A DNA stretch of 64,000 bases from Paralvinella palmiformis (Eukaryota; Annelida; Polychaeta; Terebellida; Alvinellidae). The stretch lies in contig JAODUP010000014.1 in assembly GCA_025642065.1 (NCBI GenBank), positions 611,501 to 675,500 on the forward strand, read 5' to 3'. Numbering within the stretch: the first letter of the stretch is position 1; the number at the start of each line of letters is the position of its first letter. This document shows positions 25,024 to 34,304 of this stretch, piece by piece. The notes beneath the pieces were generated by a model. It was not told where the DNA came from and searched no databases. It saw nothing but the letters and a program-made list of their open reading frames with translations. A program made the translations under genes and the position numbers.

Positions 25024-25920
25024 TGCGTGCGTGCGTGCGTGCGCGCTACTAGTTAAACCACGGAGGCGCCCTTTAAGTGAACAAAGATACTTTTGTTTGT
25101 GACTTGTACTATGATCCTGTACACGTTTTTCTGGAACCATAATGACGTTACCGAGTACAATCTATATTTCCTTCAGCAAATATTTATTTTGTTTTAATTC
25201 ACAAACACAGACGCGTAGAGATAATTTGAACCGAAAACACAATTGTCTAGTGCGCAACTAGTAATTACATATAATGAAGGATTACTATAATGAAGGAGAA
25301 AATTTGAAAAGCTTCCGAGAGACAAAATATGGGATGTATATGGGTGTGTGTGTGTGTGTGTCGGTACATAACATACACTTCACACATTCCCTAACCCTGC
25401 AATTGTTATGTGAAACAATAATGACTGATTGCTTTGAAATAGGTGTTTGTAGTTATCAGTTCAGTATTTTGTCTGATACATAACAACTGTGAAGCTCTCC
25501 TAATTACATTGGGGGGCACATTATACACAATTAACACATAACACAAACATCGCAACTGTTGTCTAGCTCTCATCAGTTGATTACACTGACCACACTGAAA
25601 TGATATACTACATTCGTTTGTTTTCTTCAGCCTCCACCAGGTGGAGAAATTGATACATTGGTGTAAACTATAATTAAACAATATAGACCTAAAACACGTG
25701 AAACATATAAAGATTATTATAAGAAATTATCTACAATGTTAGCAATATATAATAGGTAAAGAACCGGATAGACCATATGTATCTTACTAGTAGCTTGTGG
25801 TATGCCCGGTGGGGTCGTTTTAATTGTGGCTCAATAGCTCTGACCCGGCCGTTTTACCAATTGAGATGGGGCCGTTTTCGCGGGGCCGTTTTCGACGCGG
25901 GGCCGTTTTCGCTGGAGACC
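24860..25920. mobile_element. MULE-like inverted-repeat element D (1.06 kb) carrying a captured segment
   Basis: The left end reads GTAACCAGCGAAAACGGCCC and the right end is its reverse complement with changes (GGGCCGTTTTCGCTGGAGAC). The word AAAACGGCCCC occurs twice on the left and about five times on the right (25810-25910). The direct repeats GGAGGGATG (24851-24859) and GGAGGGGTG (25921-25929) form a 9-bp target-site duplication (8/9). The interior holds a (TA)n(TG)n(TGCG)n run at 24957-25046 and then a copy of 13798-14133. No transposase is present, so it is non-autonomous. It is nested inside element C. Confidence 0.75.
25046..25361. repeat. Copy of the 13.8-kb segment inside element D
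   Basis: Matches 13798-14133 with scattered substitutions and a deletion near 25270-25300. It starts within a SINE-A head stub (GCGCTACTAGTTAAACCACG) and ends at a GT run, so both borders fall in or beside simple repeats. Confidence 0.9.
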
Positions 25921-26292
25921 GGAGGGGTGATCTTGGCCAACAATGGCGTGAAATCTGTTGTTCCAACCGTGACATATGTTAATTGTTCGTGGATGGTCAG
26001 ACATGATTATAGCACGCATCTTGTGGTTGATCAATTACAGTTCGTTCACCTTTCATTGTTTATCTTAAGTAAGCTACCTTAATATCCTCATGTCTGGCCA
26101 TTCTTGGTTAAGAAATATCAGTTAACTGTCAATAAAATAGTTAGACATTCAGTTAGTGTTTTATTACATACATTGGCCAAAATGCCCTACCTTGAAAAAT
26201 AGTTGCCCAAAATATCCTAGGCCAAAATGTCCTAGGCCAAAATATCCTAGGCCAAAATGTCCTAGGCCAAAATGTCTTAGATTCATCTGGTG

Positions 26293-27249
26293 TTTATATT
26301 TGTTGTTGTTGTTGTAATGTTATTGTTGGTGTTCGTGGGATGATGATGATGATGATGTCTAGTCGCAATTTTTCCGATCCAGAAGAAGTTAATTGGCTTA
26401 CGAGATATATTTATATAGTTGTCTCTTAAGTTCTATATTTTTCTCAAAACACCAGCTTCCCAGTTATTAACCTATTGGTACTACAGGACAAAGATCGCTT
26501 TATGTAACAGGCAGTTGTCACGAAGTGTCAATTATTAAAGCCAGCGAGTTAATTGCAATTGGTAAGTGGCACTGCCAAGTTAACCGTTATAGTACTATTA
26601 TCTATGTATAACCATTTTCACATCGTATTTGTGTCTGCTATACAAATAATATGCTTAATTACTGATCTTACTCGTGAAAAGCAGGCCAAAATAGACTTAA
26701 TCGTCTTATTATGGATTTGTTTCAATTACCTGCAACTGTTGTTGTATAAAACCCAAACAAACCGAGCGAGTTGAATATACAGTGCCACCCCTCGAGAGCC
26801 ATTGAACATTTCCATTCCTGAGTGAAACGTACTTTAAAATAGCGTACTTTATCCGCCGCAGACATTTAAATGTAGGACTCACAGTTCAAAACCCGAATAA
26901 GCAGATCATACCGGATAGGGCACGGATCAACAGTTTTCTAAGAAAATCAAACTGAGAACCCATAACTTTCTAACAAAAACATAATAGTGTATTGTGCTGG
27001 AGGGTTAAAATAACACATAACCAGATATATCCAGAAGAAAAAAAAACAGATAGATATTGAGATCTGTTTGTGGAGGGTGGCGTTTCTCGGTGGATGGATG
27101 TTATAAGAATCATCCATGTGTTGACACAGAATGAAAATAAACATCCTGTGTGGGCAATTCATCAGATAGTTGGGTTATTTAGCCTGGGCTGTAATCACAC
27201 ATTGGACATTTGACGGGGAGGGGGGGGGGTGGATGCGAGGGTGGAGCAA
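26293..27249. other. Intergenic stretch
   Basis: Short GTT and ATG runs at 26302-26358 and a G tract near 27220. No gene is recognised. Confidence 0.5.
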
Positions 27250-27365
27250 GGATCGTCTGTCTTGAGAAAAAAATCCCTCAAACACATCTATGGGCTGGAT
27301 TCGACCCGATAAACCGGAGATTTGAAACGTAATGCTTTAATCACTACGTCATCGGAACGCTCTAG
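27250..27365 (-). mobile_element. tRNA-like SINE head, separate family
   Basis: On the minus strand: GATGACGTAGTGATTAAAGC resembles an A box and TATCGGGTCGAATCCAGC a B box. It shares no body with SINE-A or SINE-B. The 3' end is not resolved. Confidence 0.5.
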
Positions 27366-27384
27366 ATGATTCACGAGGGATACT

Positions 27385-27695
27385 AGTCTAAAGTAGTATT
27401 TTTTCACATGAAGACCTCTTTTTTTCTCACCGATATCTGAAGCTGTACCAATAAATTAAATATAGATTTTACTAAATTATGCTACCCATTTTCTAACTAT
27501 GGAATTGTGACCTTATCAACACGTCGCTCCCCTCTTCCCCTTTTATGTTATTCGGATCAGTCTAAAGTAGTATTTTTTCACATGAAGACCTCTTAAATAT
27601 AGATTTTACTAAATTATGCTACCCATTTTCTAACTATGGAATTGTGACCTTATCAACACGTCGCTCCCCTTTTCCCCTTTTATGTTATTAGGATC
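27385..27695. repeat. Tandem duplication, 174- and 137-bp units
   Basis: Both units start AGTCTAAAGTAGTATTTTTT and end near CTTTTATGTTATTNGGATCA. The second lacks about 40 bases after GACCTCTT. The two are otherwise nearly identical, so the event is recent. Confidence 0.9.
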
Positions 27696-27866
27696 ATTCT
27701 TTAAAAAAAGGTATTGATCACCAAATAGTTGATTTAATGTTTAATATTATTGTTTGAGAATAGGTTCACGAAAGATAACTGACGAATTATCATCTTTGAC
27801 AGTTTGTAGACACTTATTATGACCTATGGTTGTGTAGTATGTCATAATATTATATTATCAACATGT

Positions 27867-27932
27867 GCTATAACAATTGTGTTATAACAGTTGTGTTATA
27901 ACAGTTGTGTTATAACAGTTGTTTTATAACAG
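27867..27932. repeat. Minisatellite, 14-bp unit, about five copies
   Basis: Unit GTTATAACAGTTGT, each copy containing the partial palindrome TTATAA. Confidence 0.9.
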
Positions 27933-28016
27933 TAATTAGCGATTAGCATCTTGAAATAACTATTAACTCACAGTTATTTACTGTTTGCTAACACTTTCTT
28001 CGATAATTATAATAAT

Positions 28017-28028
28017 TATGTGTGTGTG

Positions 28029-28083
<55 letters not shown>

Positions 28084-28098
28084 AGCGCGCGCGTGTGT
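28017..28098. repeat. (GT)n/(GC)n microsatellite
   Basis: Long GT run followed by alternating GC. Such purine-pyrimidine alternation can adopt Z-DNA. Confidence 0.95.
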
Positions 28099-28571
28099 CA
28101 TAGAGTCTAAAGCCGAACGATATGTTCGGCTTACTTTTATTCTATAATATACATAAAACCGTTGTCGTATCATGTCTTCCTAACATACAACAATTTACGT
28201 TCACGGTATAGGCCAATCGACCTACATATTACTGTCGGTATCCAGACAATATCCCACAGGACAAAATCCCACGGTAGAAAATCTACCCGGACATAATCCC
28301 ACGGTACAAAATACCACAGGACATAATCCCAGAAAGTGAAAAGAAGGACAAAATCCCACACAATAAAATTTAAACACTTTATTTTTTATTTGCATAATAC
28401 AATTAAATGACTATTTTTCTTTATGTATTATCGGATATGAAATAAAAAATGTCACTATTCTTATTCAGTATTCATAGATAATCTTTCCATCGGATATTGT
28501 AGCCAACACCACGAAGAAGCTCTATAACTGTCTTACGTCCTGATTGGCGATCCTGTCACAAGGTGAGTAGG

Positions 28572-28762
28572 GCGCCTCCGTGGTCTAGCGGTAGCGCGTT
28601 GGACCACAGATCACTGCCACCCGTGTTCGAATCCCGGCGTGGGCATATCTGAAGGTTGTTTCGTCTTTCACTTCGTTTCATTACATTTGGAGGTCGCTCG
28701 GCCCATTTAGCCTATCTTGTGCACAAAGTGGCCGTAAAACATCAATCATCATCATCGTCGTC
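28572..28762 (+). mobile_element. SINE-A copy with perfect 17-bp target-site duplication
   Basis: Full-length copy inside the MULE. GTCACAAGGTGAGTAGG stands at 28555-28571 and again, identically, at 28763-28779. The tail is (ATC)n(GTC)n. This is the cleanest SINE-A insertion in the window and marks the element as recently active. Confidence 0.95.
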
Positions 28763-28811
28763 GTCACAAGGTGAGTAGGCGGGCCTGTAGAGTCTTCTGC
28801 TTTCATCTGAC

Positions 28812-29873
28812 TCACTTTGTAGGTGGATTCCCAATCAAGTCCTCACTGATTTGGGTGCGAACGAAGCAGTCCTCCTTCCGAATGGCTTCAATCAGTATCC
28901 AAATGGCTGTATCCAATAAGGTGCGTGAAGCGATTGTTCCAGCCCTCATACTGGTTGTTGGTGCGTGGCTCACCAGCGAGAGTAGTCTCGTGGACGTTCC
29001 ACGCAGCTGGTGGGTAAATTGGATGAATCCTCTTGACCCGAATGCCAATCTGACCATGACCTGGTTGAGCACGGCGATAGCTTCCTGTAACATAGGTTCT
29101 GTCGAAGTACGGTAGTAGCTTATCTGCACCATCCGGGGTGTTATCATGCAGGGATGTCATACCCGCTGGAATATCACTGTCTGGAACATTTCCACGTAGG
29201 ATACAGGGACTTGCTCTGGAGAACAGCATAGACGGTGCTGACGGCTGTATTTCCAAGTGAAACACGTATCACATACAACTGCATGAACCCTCTGGGAGCC
29301 ATCGCGAATGTGCCGCCGACAAACGATGTATTAGCACTGACTAACAGTCTGATGGTGGGTGCGGAGGCGAAGACAATGATACGGGCATTGGTGTCCGGAC
29401 CATTGTCATACATTACGAATGTTTCAGGTTCATCTTGTATAGTCTGAACCCATTCACCGTAGATGTCGGCTCCCTCTGGTTCTCCGTATCATCTTCTTGA
29501 CAGTGTCTTGCTTGACCAGGCGTAGTTTGGCATCATCGGGAAGATCAGCGAGCATCTGGGCAGAGAGGTGACCTGGTTTTTCTCTGATCTGTGCAGCTAA
29601 AGATTTCAAGTTTGCCTTTGCCTTGGTCACACAAACACTAGCTCGACCAGGGCCATGATTGTGGAAAGCTCCAGAAACAGGTGTATCCATGGCCAGAGAT
29701 GTCTTCAGACTTCCTTTGCAGTGGAGTGAACGGCTTTGCACGCACGACCACCATATGTGATTCTTCATAGTAGATTTGTTTGTATACATATAGCCATCTA
29801 GGAAAATTTTCTGACCGCCCTTGTTACTGGGTATGACCTCCATGGTTGCAGCTAAAGTTAATTGGATATTCAC
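28812..29873 (-). pseudogene. MULE transposase with FLYWCH zinc finger, broken
   Basis: Three blocks on the minus strand. Block 1 (29454-29873) begins with a FLYWCH-type finger: FLDGYMYTN, WWSCVQ, then a Cys and a His-x-His (FHNHGP). Block 2 (29174-29413) is the start of the MULE catalytic core. SFVGGTFAMAP stands where the family has W-x-x-DGTF, so the first catalytic Asp is Gly here; MQLYVIRV and VYAVLQSKS follow. Block 3 (28812-29265, in two frames) is the C-terminal part: LLPYFDRTYVTGSYRR, then WNVHET and RTNNQYEGWNNRF. Frameshifts separate the blocks, and the stretch between blocks 2 and 3, with the other catalytic residues, is missing. A SINE interrupts the 3' side. It cannot be active. 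Confidence 0.9.
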
Positions 29874-30216
29874 ATGATTGCTGACCTTTTATTGCTTATT
29901 TTTATCAGATATGCTGATTCTCAAACTTCTCATATATCAATTAGCTATAATACAGATTATCCAAGATGATCTGATCCCTTAGCAATTGTCAAATAGACAA
30001 TTGTATTCAAGCTGATCTCTCGATCTACCTTAGCAATGCTCTAGCAGAAAATTGTATCCAACCTATTAATAAGCCTGAAGCATGATGACGTCACAAACCA
30101 AAACAAACCAGCCGCGCTTTGCATTGTGGGATTTATAGGGGGTCCGCTGAGCGATAATACCGGAATATTCCCGCCATTTTAACCTTAAACGTCAATGTTC
30201 TGGATCTGTTATAATC

Positions 30217-30318
30217 ATGCCAAAAACTAACTTCTGTGTACCGTTTAACTCTGCTTCGACACCGAAAAAGCCGACACTGTTGAAAAATTGTATTCCAAAA
30301 CTGAAAATCAGATTATAA
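30217..30318 (+). pseudogene. THAP-domain N-terminus, left arm
   Basis: ATG followed by PKTNFCVPFNS, the usual opening of a THAP zinc-coordinating DNA-binding domain (M-P-x-x-x-C). The frame then drifts away and stops after 33 residues. The second Cys of the finger is absent. Confidence 0.6.
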
Positions 30319-30657
30319 CTAAATGCTAATCGTCAGCCATTGCTATTTTATAAATGATAGTAAAGTGTGGTATTCAACATTGTAAACCATAGTACAATAA
30401 TATTCACTGCACATAACAAAGACTGTTAAAATGTGGTGTTCATAGTAAATCACACTAAAATTATATTTAACGAAAAGAAGAAGAATAGAGTCCAGTATAT
30501 TGGTAAATTTAATTTATTATTTATGGATATAATAATATGGTAAATTACACTTTATTTACCAATATTATTATCTATGATCTGATGGATAATAATATTGGCA
30601 AATTACACTTTATTTGCGCCTTTCACTGTTTCACTCAATCTTACACTGACACTGTTA

Positions 30658-30771
30658 TTATAAAAATTTGACTCGCAGATTGTCATTTCGAAGTAAAACT
30701 ACCCAACTTAAATGTTTATATCGCTTACTAGTGGCATGACAATACGGTACGCAGGAGTTAGTTTTTGGTAT
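30658..30771 (-). pseudogene. THAP-domain N-terminus, right arm
   Basis: The frame reads (I)PKTNSCVPYCHATSKRY and then LLRNDNLRVKFL. C-V-P-Y-C is the first half of the THAP C2CH site, and the second phrase fits the conserved PRD..LR.KWL block. The start Met is mutated to Ile (ATA) and the frame stops before the C-x2-H half. Confidence 0.7.
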
Positions 30772-31414
30772 GATTATAACAGATCCGGAACATTGACGTT
30801 TAAGGTTAAAATGGCGGAATCATCACGCTATTATCGCTCAGTGGACCCCCTATAAACCCCAATGCAAAGCGCGCCTGGTTTTGTTTTGGTTTTGACGTCA
30901 TCATGCAATGGGTCTATTGCAGATAATTGCCCAGAGGTTAGCTCATGGGTCAATTCAAACAATCTTAGTTAAGTGATGACATTATGTTTATCTGTAATTG
31001 GAACACCACTGAAATACAAATTGCAAATGCAATTTGTATCAATGGGCTCTATTGAATGCAATAAATTATTGTCATAAAATGTTATTCTCTCATTACTATG
31101 TAATTTAATTTTCGAGTGTGGGATTTTGTCCTTCCTTTCACTTTGTGGGATTATGTCCTGTGGTATTTTGTATCGTGGGATTATGTCCGGGTAGATTTTG
31201 TACAGTGGGATTTTGTCCTGTGGAATATTGTCCCGGATTCATTACTGTCATATTAATCTAAAGTTTAATGAATCTCTTTAGAAAGGTGACGCTAGCAAAC
31301 GGAACTAGCCATATTATATAACACCAATTAAAAAAAAAAACATTCGTTATCTTGAAGACACATGTTAGACATTGCACAGCGACATAAGACAGTATTGACT
31401 ATACTGTGGTTGGT

Positions 31415-31600
31415 CGAGGTTTTATCCTACGAACGTTCTGTCCCGGACGTTTTGTCCTAGGAGGCTTTAGCCTATGGCATTTTGGTGTAAAACATTTTGT
31501 CCTAGGCTGTTTGGGGGTAGGACATTTTGGCCTAGGATATTTTGGACGCCTATAGTTTACGGGTAGGACGTTTTTGCCAATGTATGAAATAAAACATTAA
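31415..31600 (+). mobile_element. Solo arm of the element C family
   Basis: Iterates GGACGTTTTGTCCTAGG, GGACATTTTGGCCTAGG and related words. It ends GCCAATGTATGAAATAAAAC, matching the inner end of the left arm of element C in the same orientation. No partner arm was seen downstream, so it is a solo or truncated copy. Confidence 0.75.
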
Positions 31601-31680
31601 CTACTGGTATATGTTGTTTGTCGCGGGATATGTGTGGATATAGGCGTATGGAAGAAAAAAGGATGAACGCGTATTAAAAT

Positions 31681-31722
31681 GTGAGTGAGCGAGTGAGTGA
31701 GTGAGTGCGTGAGTGAGTGAGT
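31681..31722. repeat. Short (GAGT)n run
   Basis: About ten GAGT units with two substitutions, the third occurrence of this motif in the window. Confidence 0.9.
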
Positions 31723-31994
31723 TATTTGTTAGAAGCCGTTATAGGCGTGGTTAGTGATCTAAGTTATGCAGAATTTGAATTTTAATGTTGCCAAATCTCA
31801 AAGTAACGCCGTTTATCGTCACCAAGACACCATATCGGAGGCAGGTATACAACAGGTATTCTACCAATAATATTGCGTGGGCGTGATAATCTCATCAACA
31901 TCTCGCTATTATTACATAACCTTAATGCCATTTGGCCGATGATAGATTCAATATAACATAAAACCGAAGTAATCCAATTTCCCTGTCTGCTAAC

Positions 31995-32077
31995 CATTAA
32001 CACCCCCCTCCCCCCCCCCCCCACACACACACACAGAAGAGGGAGGGAGGAGAGAGAGTAGAGATAGATAGATAGAT

Positions 32078-32119
<42 letters not shown>
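31995..32119. repeat. C tract, (CA)n, (GATA)n and (GA)n
   Basis: A C tract with CA run (31995-32034), GATA units (32065-32080) and a GA run (32080-32119) lie side by side. Confidence 0.95.
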
Positions 32120-32121
<2 letters not shown>

Positions 32122-32690
32122 CTCCTTCATCGTCGCCATCTCACATGACGGAGTAGACACGAGCCGGGCAGCGGCAGTAGCCGTACATCATCGTAGTCTA
32201 GCCAGGACTCGCCATAAAGGACAATGCTCCTTTGAGAGCGTTCGCTGCTACATCACAGAATTACCGGCTGTTACGCACTCACTATCTATATATATATATG
32301 CGTGAGACATAGCGTGAACACGCTCTAAAGATGCTTTGTATACGAAGTTACCGATCTCCGCCAGGCGAAGTCCGTCTCTATAGACAACGATCAGCCGATC
32401 CGGACGATAATTGGTGGGCGCGGCTGATTCTGGCAGTGTTACATTATGGCTGACCATAAATAACGACTGTTTTAAGAACGACAATCGAGAGTTTGCTTTT
32501 ATCTTTACGGCTTCGCTCTTGATCAGCTCATATTCGGCTATTTTCGGAGATAGCCTAACTCCCACGAGCATCAGGACTCCGGGGTTTGCGGAGGCGTTCT
32601 CCGAATTTAGAAATAAGTTAACCAGAAGAACAACAACAACATTTGTTTACGTGTCCTCCGAGAACTTGACGCCTTTGAGAATGATGAAGA
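32120..32690. other. Higher-complexity island between microsatellites, no gene recognised
   Basis: GC is higher than in neighbouring DNA and several frames stay open on both strands (minus 32248-32571, plus 32411-32695). None contains a recognisable motif, start context or splice pattern that would favour one frame. It could hold an exon or a regulatory block; I cannot tell which. Confidence 0.35.
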
Positions 32691-32722
32691 AATGAGCAGA
32701 ATGGAAAGGGATACCAATGATT

Positions 32723-32745
32723 GGTGTGTGTGTGTTTGTTTGTGC

Positions 32746-32843
<98 letters not shown>

Positions 32844-33010
32844 GGGAGAGATAGGGAAAGAGAGAGAGAGGGGGGAGATAGAAAAGGGAAGAAAGGGGAA
32901 GAGAGGGGAAGAGAGAGAGAGAGAGAGAGAGGCGGGGCAGAAAGAGAGAGGGAGAGAGAGAAAGGGAGAGAGACAGAGGGGGGAGGGATAAGATGGAAGG
33001 AGGGACGGTG
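32723..33010. repeat. Long (GT)n followed by GA-rich tract
   Basis: A GT run of about 115 bases (32723-32838), then purine-rich GAGAGA and GGGAAGA repeats to about 33010. All long frames here are artefacts of the repeats. Confidence 0.95.
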
Positions 33011-33035
33011 GCAGAGAGAGAGTATGGCAAAATTC

Positions 33036-33100
33036 ACTGGACAATTCAGTAGGAAGAGCATTGCTCTCCAAACCCCAGGTTATGGGTTCGCATCTGTGTT
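33036..33100 (+). mobile_element. tRNA-like SINE head fragment
   Basis: AATTCAGTAGGAAGAGC resembles an A box and TATGGGTTCGCATCTG a B box, spaced as in tRNA. No conserved body follows, so it is a decayed copy of another SINE family. Confidence 0.5.
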
Positions 33101-33160
33101 TATGGTGTGCTTCCTTTAGGTAAATGTCACTGACTCATTCTTATATGATGTTCTATATTT

Positions 33161-33317
33161 GGATGATCGTGTTTGATGTTTTACGGCCACCTTTGTGCAC
33201 GAGGTAGGCGAAGTCAAAGATGAAACACCCTTCAGATATGTCCACGCCGAGATTCGAACTCAGGTTGTAGTGATCTGTGATCCGACGCGCTACCAGTTAG
33301 ACATCGGAGACGCCTCC
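33161..33317 (-). mobile_element. SINE-A copy with internal deletion
   Basis: Left end TGTTTTACGGCCACCTTTGT, right end a tRNA-like head with GATTCGAACTCAGG. About 25 bases of the central CCCATTTAGCC/GGTCGC part are missing. Confidence 0.85.
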
Positions 33318-33421
33318 TCTACATGTGTAAAACCAAATTTTGAAGTTTATTATTAATATGAAGTTCCTATTCGGTAAATTTATAACCTGTAATCAAGATA
33401 ATATTTTATCTCTCCCCCTCT

Positions 33422-33427
<6 letters not shown>

Positions 33428-33478
<51 letters not shown>
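33428..33478. repeat. (TA)n(GA)n microsatellite
   Basis: A TA run followed directly by a GA run. Confidence 0.95.
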
Positions 33479-34075
33479 TAGATTATATGCCAAACTATAA
33501 TATAATGATTTTGTTTCTTTAAGACGGGTTATTCTTTACGTTGATGTGATCAATTTCAAGTCATTATTCTAGCATTTTCGTTCATTGGCTTTACGTAGCT
33601 ATTCTCTAATTAGATTATTTGACGTATTCTAATTTTATTTTTTTATATTTTCTCTCTACATAAATTGTTCGATGGTTTTTTTAGTGTCGATATGATTGGG
33701 AAAATAATTACCGTGAAATCTGAAACTATCTAATTAGGAGGACGAGTAGGCTAAAATTTGTTAATTATTCGCCCCGATTATTTTTTTTTCAGACTACACT
33801 GTACTGGTCTTGCTTCAGTCACGTTTCCGCAGTAGAAACATATAATCATAACGGTTCTTATAATACATTTATCCCTAAATAAAATTAGTGTAGTTTTATT
33901 TTTGGCGCTGGATGTAACGTTATGATTTGTTAAAACCGTTATCGGGTTTGTCGATTGTGTGACTCATTTGATGAAGATTCTGTTCACGTAAACAATTGAT
34001 CTCCGCTTTTTTTCTATCAGAAGGGTAGAACAATGCGTTTATTCGGATTTGCTTCACCTAAATTACGGATTTGCT
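33479..34075. other. AT-rich intergenic stretch
   Basis: No gene or repeat family is recognised. Confidence 0.5.
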
Positions 34076-34089
34076 TCAACATAATGCAC

Positions 34090-34290
34090 GGAGGCGCCTC
34101 CGTGGTCTAGCGGTAGCGTGTTGGACCACTGATCTCTACCACCCGCGTCCGAATCTCGGCGTTGATTTATCTGAAATTTGTTTCATCTTTGACCTCGCTT
34201 CATTACCATCGGAGGTCGCCCGGCCCATTTAGCCTACCACTGTGCACAAAAGTGGCCGTAAAACATCAACCACCACCACCATCATCATCA
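34090..34290 (+). mobile_element. SINE-A copy with 14-bp target-site duplication
   Basis: Full-length; the B box is degraded (CGCGTCCGAATCTCGG). TCAACATAATGCAC (34076-34089) and TCAACATAATACAC (34291-34304) flank it with one mismatch. Confidence 0.9.
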
Positions 34291-34304
34291 TCAACATAAT
34301 ACAC

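Larger units (their letters stand above)
24132..26283. mobile_element. MULE-like inverted-repeat element C (2.15 kb)
   Basis: The left arm (24137-24272) iterates GGACGTTTTGG and GGACATTTTGGC words. The right arm (26161-26280) is its reverse complement, iterating GGCCAAAATGTCCTA. Arm interiors also pair (GGCCAATCTATGAAATA on the left, ATACATTGGCC on the right). The direct repeats CATTTGGTG (24123-24131) and CATCTGGTG (26284-26292) are a 9-bp target-site duplication with one mismatch, as for Mutator-like elements. No transposase remains; a SINE and another element sit inside. The motif GGACATTTTGGCCTAGG is the repeated word. Confidence 0.75.
30081..30905. mobile_element. P-like (THAP) foldback element nested in the MULE
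   Basis: Inverted arms of about 160 bp (30081-30242 and 30743-30905) share CATGATGACGTCA at the tip, then GCGCTTTGCATTG, ATAGGGGGTCC, TGAGCGATAAT and AACGTCAATGTT. Each arm ends with the start of a THAP coding frame, so both arms derive from the same 5' end of a parent transposon. The tip CATGATG matches the start of Drosophila P-element ends. No clear 8-bp duplication was found at the borders. The middle is AT-rich, with a repeated AAATTACACTTTATTT. Confidence 0.75.
28237..31240 (-). mobile_element. Mutator-like element (MULE) with perfect 9-bp target-site duplication
   Basis: Terminal inverted repeats of about 120 bp (28240-28361 and 31116-31238) iterate the words GGACAAAATCCCACA and GGACATAATCCCACGG. 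They align through almost their whole length. ATTACTGTC flanks the element on both sides (28228-28236 and 31241-31249), a perfect 9-bp duplication. A broken transposase is encoded on the minus strand (28812-29873). The interior has been invaded by a SINE (28572-28762) and a P-like element (30081-30905). Without these the element is about 2 kb, short for an autonomous MULE because the catalytic middle is deleted. Confidence 0.92.

Noticed and set aside
28771..29447. Plus-strand frames across the MULE
   Set aside because: They are the antisense of the transposase blocks and have no motif of their own.
32607..33119. Several open frames of 99-154 codons
   Set aside because: They are translations of GT and GA microsatellites (Cys-Val, Thr-His, Ser-Leu, Glu-Arg runs), not genes.
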